From assembly GCA_902475785.1 (NCBI GenBank), contig CABSAN010000073.1, forward strand, positions 1 through 9,088: a stretch of DNA of 9,088 bases. The letters are read 5' to 3'. Shown in pieces: positions 6,340 to 9,088 of this stretch. Position numbers and translations under genes: made by a program. This DNA is from an uncultured Collinsella sp. (GTDB lineage: Bacteria > Actinomycetota > Coriobacteriia > Coriobacteriales > Coriobacteriaceae). How positions within the stretch are numbered: the stretch's first letter is position 1; each line of letters starts with the position of its first letter. The notes below the pieces were generated by a model, which saw nothing but the letters and a program-made list of their open reading frames with translations, searched no databases and had not been told where the DNA came from.

Positions 6340-6373
6340 CTAATAACGAGTTTACGGAATAAATAGTTATTAG
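6340..6373. repeat. AT-rich inverted repeat downstream of the SIS gene
   Basis: CTAATAAC (6340-6347) and GTTATTAG (6366-6373) are perfect 8-nt complements with an 18-nt AT-rich loop. It lies between the REP-like units and the 3' end of the SIS-domain gene. No T-tract follows on either strand. Its role is unknown. Confidence 0.4.
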
Positions 6374-6381
6374 GTCGGCCG

Positions 6382-6410
6382 TTAGTCATTGGGGATGTTT
6401 TTAAATAGCT
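6382..6410. repeat. Single REP-like unit at the stop codon of the SIS gene
   Basis: TTAGTCATTGGGGATGTTTTTAAATAGCTA carries the GGGGA(C/T)GTT core with partly complementary flanks (TAG..ATT and AAT..CTA). It overlaps the stop codon of the minus-strand gene at 6409-6411, so the unit abuts the coding end directly. Confidence 0.55.
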
Positions 6411-6972
6411 ACTTGAGCCCGGGGAGGCGGGTGTAGGGGAATGAGCGCTCTAGGAATTCGGCGCAGCGGGCGTAGTCTTTGGCGAAGTAGCTGCTGTAGA
6501 GCGAATCGAGCACGTATTGCACGGCGATGTGGCTGGCGAACTGCGTGATGCGATGCGTCATGCTCTCGTGGTCACTCACCGTAAGGTAGGCGGCAAAGCC
6601 AGGGTGAATGCGCGCGCAATAAGGCGTGCCGATGACGATGACCGGGACATGCCGACTGCTGAGGATCGGCAAGATGTCCTTGAGGTTGGGGGCAAGGCCG
6701 CTGTGGGAGATGACGATTGCCGCATGATCGGGACCCGAGGCGAGCGCCGTTCGCACCTGGGCCTCGACACCGTTGTGGCACGTCGCGCTTTTACCGGCGG
6801 AGAGCAAACGATCACGGAACATTCCCGCTGGATAGAGGTTGTGCGAGCCCGTGTAGATGTCGACCTGTCGGGCGTTCGCGATGAGCTTGGCGGCGTGGTC
6901 AAGCTGCGTGGGGTCGAGCAGCTCCTGCGTTTCGGCCAGCGTGGTCTGGTAGAGCCCCTCCATACGCTCCAT
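6409..6972 (-). CDS. SIS-domain protein, probable N-terminally truncated RpiR/MurR regulator
   Basis: A 187-residue protein consisting of a linker (1-25) and one SIS sugar-phosphate-binding domain. SIS features are DIYTGSHNLYPAGMF (about 38-52), a Rossmann-type strand, and AIVISHSGLAPNLKDIL (about 85-101) with the SxSG-like phosphate-binding turn. It ends with an aromatic-rich helix. In RpiR/MurR regulators this domain follows an N-terminal HTH domain of about 80 residues that is absent here. In frame, a TGA occurs at 6993-6991, seven codons before the start, and only 110 bp remain before the IIA-Glc promoter. The start lacks a good ribosome binding site. The gene may be a decayed remnant of a regulator of the adjacent PTS gene or a stand-alone SIS protein. 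It is divergent from the IIA-Glc gene, the usual position of a local regulator. Confidence 0.6.
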   Translation of the reverse strand: MERMEGLYQTTLAETQELLDPTQLDHAAKLIANARQVDIYTGSHNLYPAGMFRDRLLSAGKSATCHNGVEAQVRTALASGPDHAAIVISHSGLAPNLKDILPILSSRHVPVIVIGTPYCARIHPGFAAYLTVSDHESMTHRITQFASHIAVQYVLDSLYSSYFAKDYARCAEFLERSFPYTRLPGLK

Positions 6973-7071
6973 AACCTGCGCAGGCGATACTCAGCTTATC
7001 GACCCGCGATGCAAAGGAGATACTCATCCCACGAGCACTACCGGGAAGGGCTCTCGATTCGAGCTCTTACC

Positions 7072-7103
7072 TTAGCAATTTGATTATTTGGCACTATAAT
7101 CAA
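7072..7103 (+). promoter_or_regulatory. IIA-Glc promoter with palindromic operator
   Basis: TTAGCA (7072-7077), a 17-nt spacer and a perfect TATAAT (7095-7100) form the best promoter in the window. Over its spacer and -10 box lies a perfect inverted repeat TTGATTAT-ttggcact-ATAATCAA (7080-7103), with 8-nt arms and an 8-nt centre. That placement is typical for a repressor site. A small GCGCA/TGCGC hairpin (7113-7128) lies in the leader just before the ribosome binding site. Confidence 0.7.
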
Positions 7104-7149
7104 CATAGGGATGCGCATAACGTTGCGCTTAATCAAGAGGAGAAAACGT

Positions 7150-7686
7150 ATGGGTCTGTTTGACATGTTTAAGAAGAAGGCTGAACCTGCCGCTGCTGCA
7201 GCTCCCGCTTCCATCTCTGCTTCTGCCGGCGCCGACGTGCTGTGCTCGCCCGTCAAGGGCAAGGTCATCAAGATGGCCGACGTGCCCGATCCCGTCTTTG
7301 GTGGCGAGGTTCTGGGCAAGGGCTGCGCCGTGTGGCCCGAGGACGACCTGGTCTACGCTCCCTGCGACGGCAAGGTGACCGTCACCATGGGTCACGCCGT
7401 GGGCCTGCAGTCCGATAGCGGCATCGAGGTCCTGGTGCACGTTGGTGTCGATACCGTCAACATGAACGGTGACGGCTTCGAGGGCTTCGTCAAGGCCGAC
7501 GACGTCGTGAAGGCCGGCCAGCCCATCCTCAAGATCGACCGCACCAAGATCGCTGCTGCCGGTTACAAGGACTGCGTCGTCGTGGCTGTGTCCAACACCG
7601 CTGAGTTCGCCGACGTCGAGCTTACCGTCGAGGCCGAGTCTGCCGTCGCTGCTGGTGACGCCATCGTTAAGGTCGTCCGCAAGTAG
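7150..7686 (+). CDS. crr: PTS glucose-type IIA protein (IIA-Glc)
   Basis: A 178-residue soluble phosphocarrier of the sugar phosphotransferase system. It takes phosphate from HPr and passes it to a glucose-family IIB domain, and in many bacteria it also regulates other uptake systems. The head MGLFDMFKKK resembles the membrane-touching N-terminal helix of E. coli Crr (MGLFDKLKS). An Ala-rich linker (13-27) follows, then the IIA type-1 domain from about 31. It contains CSPVKGKVIKMADVPDPVF, GHAVGLQSDSG with His82, and VLVHVGVDTVNMNG with His97, the expected phosphorylation site. The ATG at 7150 is chosen because AGAGGAG lies seven bases upstream; the in-frame ATG at 7111 would add a basic extension and lies close to the predicted transcription start. 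The gene stands alone, with its own promoter and terminator, so it probably serves IIBC partners encoded elsewhere. It is divergent from the SIS-domain gene. Confidence 0.93.
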   Translation: MGLFDMFKKKAEPAAAAAPASISASAGADVLCSPVKGKVIKMADVPDPVFGGEVLGKGCAVWPEDDLVYAPCDGKVTVTMGHAVGLQSDSGIEVLVHVGVDTVNMNGDGFEGFVKADDVVKAGQPILKIDRTKIAAAGYKDCVVVAVSNTAEFADVELTVEAESAVAAGDAIVKVVRK

Positions 7687-7692
7687 ACTGCG

Positions 7693-7741
7693 ACATCCAA
7701 AGGATGTGCAAGGGTGGTCGGGTTATCCGGCCACCTTTTTT
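7693..7741 (+). terminator. Rho-independent terminator of the IIA-Glc gene
   Basis: GGTGGTCGG (7713-7721) pairs with CCGGCCACC (7727-7735) with one G/U, around a 5-nt loop, and is followed by six Ts (7736-7741). A smaller hairpin ACATCC-AAA-GGATGT (7693-7707) precedes it. This is a textbook intrinsic terminator and confirms that the gene ends its own transcript. Confidence 0.88.
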
Positions 7742-7852
7742 ATTACAATGCGGCGGAACGTTTTATTGCGCGTTGGGCGGACCGGTAAACCGTTCGGACG
7801 TTAAATCGAGCCGACTGCGCCTTTGCTTTGCCGGGGGTGTTCGTTAGCGGCT

Positions 7853-7900
7853 AGTATGGCCTTATTGTTACGACGTGCACCGCGTCGGGAAGCGCGGTGC
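7853..7900 (+). promoter_or_regulatory. Possible -10 box and leader hairpin of the lipoprotein gene
   Basis: TAGTAT (7853-7858) is a candidate -10 box; no good -35 box is spaced correctly. Downstream, GCACCGCG (7877-7884) and CGCGGTGC (7893-7900) form a perfect 8-bp hairpin with an 8-nt loop, ending eight bases before the GGGAGG ribosome binding site (7909-7914). The hairpin could protect the 5' end or modulate translation. Confidence 0.4.
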
Positions 7901-7920
7901 CGCTTGTTGGGAGGAATGTC

Positions 7921-8478
7921 ATGAAGAAGAAGCTGCTGCTTGCGCCCCTGATGGCTGTTCTGGTCGCGTGCGTGGTTGTGCTTTCCGGCTGCGGAGGTCC
8001 TTCGGTTGAGGAGCTTATCACCGAGGATCTTACGACGCAGTTTGACGAGGTCAAGAACGGTGGCGACGACTTCCTCGCCGGCCTGGAAGAGGCCTCGGGC
8101 GACGAGTTCGAGCAGCTGGGCATCGATCCCAAGGAGTACGCCAAGAGCTATCTCGAGGGCTTTGACTACAAAATCGGCGACGTGACGGTCGACGAGGACA
8201 AGGGTACCGCAACTGCCGAGGTCACCATTACCTGCAAGTCCATGAACCAGATCGTTGAGGATTTTGCCACCCAGTATCAGGAGAAGGTCGCCGCGCTCGA
8301 TTCGATGCCTTCCGATGACGAGCTGTACAAGATGGCCGGTCAGGTTATGGTCGATGTGACCAAGGCTGCTAAGACCAAGGACACCAAGGTCACCTTCAAG
8401 TACTCCTGCAATGACGACGGCGAGTGGTCTGCTGACGATTCCGCAACCAACGAGATGATGAATGCCATGATGAGCTAG
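7921..8478 (+). CDS. Small secreted lipoprotein of unknown function
   Basis: A 185-residue protein with a clear lipoprotein signal: MKKKLLL, a hydrophobic core, and a lipobox LSGC with Cys24 as the predicted lipid-anchored residue, followed by GG. The mature part is acidic (many Asp/Glu) and rich in lysine. It has an early helical part (about 27-80) and a central TATAEVTITCKS strand (about 100-111) that resembles the DUF5105-type lipoproteins of gut Gram-positives; that link is tentative. A second cysteine pair (near residues 109 and 164) could form a disulfide outside the membrane. GGGAGG lies six bases before the ATG at 7921; the in-frame GTG at 7897 is rejected because it falls inside the leader hairpin. 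It is a monocistronic gene downstream of the IIA-Glc terminator. The second 187-nt element starts five bases after its stop codon. Confidence 0.85.
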   Translation: MKKKLLLAPLMAVLVACVVVLSGCGGPSVEELITEDLTTQFDEVKNGGDDFLAGLEEASGDEFEQLGIDPKEYAKSYLEGFDYKIGDVTVDEDKGTATAEVTITCKSMNQIVEDFATQYQEKVAALDSMPSDDELYKMAGQVMVDVTKAAKTKDTKVTFKYSCNDDGEWSADDSATNEMMNAMMS

Positions 8479-8482
8479 GGGA

Positions 8483-8669
8483 GTTACGCGGTTCTACGAA
8501 CCGCGTAACCAGTTGACGCTGCGCGCCGCCCAGGACGACAATTTGTCATTCAAAAGGCGAGGCATGACCAGAAGGTCTATGCCTCGCCTTTTTCATGCCA
8601 ACTTGTTCGTCCTGGACGTCGCTCGCTGTCCGTCCTCTACCTGCGGCGTTGCCATGGTAGTCATTGGGG
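8483..8669 (+). repeat. 187-nt multi-hairpin element, copy B
   Basis: Same architecture and same total length as the copy at 6046. Hairpin 1 is GTTACGCGGTT (8483-8493) with AACCGCGTAAC (8499-8509), 11 bp. The linker CAGTTGACGCTGC (8510-8522) is identical. Hairpin 2 pairs CCAGGACGA (8530-8538) with TCGTCCTGG (8607-8615) and continues as CAA/TTG after a bulged T. The apical hairpin is GGCGAGGCAT-GACC-AGAA-GGTC-T-ATGCCTCGCC (8556-8588). TCGCTGTC (8623-8630), CGGCGTTGCC (8644-8653) and TCATTGGGG (8661-8669) lie at the same offsets as in copy A. Arm sequences differ from copy A yet still pair, which argues for selection on structure. It follows the lipoprotein stop codon directly. Confidence 0.8.
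8552..8593 (+). terminator. Terminator-like apical hairpin in copy B
   Basis: The apical stem of copy B extends to 14 bp when AAAA (8552-8555) pairs with TTTT (8589-8592), and the stem is directly followed by a run of five Ts (8589-8593). In this copy the hairpin could therefore act as an intrinsic terminator for the lipoprotein gene. Copy A lacks the T-run. Confidence 0.5.
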
Positions 8670-8719
8670 CGGCACTTGGGGACGTTCCTTTTCTGCCGGC
8701 AGTTGGGGACACTCCTTGC
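8670..8719. repeat. REP-like unit pair
   Basis: A GGGGACGTTCCTT unit with flanking CGGCA/TGCCG is followed by GGCAGTTGGGGACACTCCTTGC (8698-8719). It comes straight after TAGTCATTGGGG at the end of copy B. The three-part order is the same as at 204-266. Confidence 0.65.
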
Positions 8720-8741
8720 ACCAGCGCTGCATCGAATGCTC

Positions 8742-8911
8742 GGGAAAATGCGACCCGGTTTTTGGGCGAATAATGGGTTGCGGTTTCCAGATGGGGCGGG
8801 TAACGGAAAGTGCGACCCGGAATATTGTTCCGAAACGGGATGCGGTTTCCCTGACGCGCCTCAAACGGAAAGCGCATCCCATTTCGGAGCTCCAAAACGG
8901 GATGCGCTTTG
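8742..8911 (+). repeat. Three tandem hairpin units, 62-nt period
   Basis: The 5' arms begin GGAAA and run to CCC: GGAAAATGCGACCC (8743-8756), GGAAAGTGCGACCC (8805-8818) and GGAAAGCGCATCCC (8867-8880). Each pairs with a 3' arm: GGGTTGCGGTTTCC (8775-8788), GGGATGCGGTTTCC (8837-8850) and GGGATGCGCTTTGC (8899-8912). Both arms recur at exactly 62 nt. The middle unit has an inner CGGAA/TTCCG stem and the third an inner GGAGCTCC. Several pairs are G/U only when the plus strand is read as RNA. The rest of this gap, 8720-8741 and 8913-8954, shows no feature. Confidence 0.75.
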
Positions 8912-8954
8912 CGCGCGGAAGAATTGTCGCAGCTGCGTTAAGCGGTGTCTCTCG

Positions 8955-9088
8955 TTACTCGCCCAGCACCAGCGCCGCGAGCTCTGCCTGGGTGTCCACC
9001 ACGTAGTCGGCGCCGGCGGCTTCCAGTTCTGCGCGGCCGCGGAAGCCCCAGCTGACGCCCGCGCTCTTAAGGCCGGCGTTGTGACCGG
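8955..9088 (-). CDS. HAD-family hydrolase (phosphoglycolate phosphatase-like), C-terminal part
   Basis: The last 43 codons of a gene that enters from the right edge. The peptide contains NAGLKSAGVSWGFR, then RAELEAAGADYVVDTQAEL and ends LVLGE. This is the C-terminal signature of Gph-like HAD phosphatases (consensus AxxAGxxxIGVxWGF...EL...GADxxVDTxxEL). The catalytic aspartates (motif I and the motif IV DxxxD) lie outside the window, so activity cannot be judged. Such enzymes remove phosphate from small phosphorylated metabolites; the exact substrate is unclear. The stop is TAA at 8957-8955, and the gene converges on the lipoprotein gene across the repeat-rich gap. Confidence 0.85.
   Translation of the reverse strand, partial: GHNAGLKSAGVSWGFRGRAELEAAGADYVVDTQAELAALVLGE

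Noticed and set aside
6517..7083. Plus-strand open frame opposite the SIS gene
   Set aside because: It is Arg/Gly/Val-rich without domain similarity, and it would run into the IIA-Glc promoter.
7111..7149. N-terminal extension of IIA-Glc from the ATG at 7111
   Set aside because: It lies within a few bases of the predicted transcription start, and the ribosome binding site at 7136-7142 serves the ATG at 7150, which gives the Crr-like MGLFD head.
8742..8911. CRISPR array
   Set aside because: The units are imperfect dyads with loops and divergent arms, only three in number, with no exact direct repeats of 25-35 nt and no cas genes.

Overview
The window looks like a chromosomal segment of a GC-rich gut Coriobacteriia, most likely Collinsella. 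This is an inference from a membrane-anchored LuxR-type regulator of the kind common in that class, the codon bias, a MgtA/PyrE/PTS IIA-Glc/lipoprotein set, and many palindromic repeats between genes. It was not checked by any search. No transposase, phage gene, rRNA, tRNA or CRISPR array is visible.

Layout from left to right: the 5' end of a small zinc-ribbon (DUF4428-like) gene on the minus strand; a repeat-filled gap; a 12-TM LuxR-family regulator (+); a convergent intergenic hairpin; mgtA, a Mg2+-translocating P-type ATPase (-). mgtA has a leader of about 270 nt containing a 23-codon ORF with a near-ideal ribosome binding site and a strong hairpin. Next come pyrE (+), a repeat-rich gap, a SIS-domain gene (-) that looks like an RpiR regulator without its DNA-binding domain, a PTS IIA-Glc gene (+) with its own promoter, palindromic operator candidate and terminator, a small lipoprotein (+), another repeat-rich gap, and the 3' end of a HAD phosphatase gene (-). 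The genes do not form one operon; most appear to be single transcription units.

The most unusual content lies between the genes. (1) A 187-nt multi-hairpin element occurs twice with identical length and internal spacing. Each copy starts 4-5 nt after a stop codon (pyrE and the lipoprotein gene), and differences between copies preserve base pairing. (2) Short hairpin units carry a conserved 'TTGGGGACGTTCTT' or 'TTGGGGACACTCCTT' loop on stems that differ between copies, like REP elements. One such unit is attached to the 3' end of each 187-nt element. (3) Three tandem hairpins have an exact 62-nt period. (4) The mgtA leader has the layout of a translation-coupled attenuator. These four are the best candidates for undescribed biology here.
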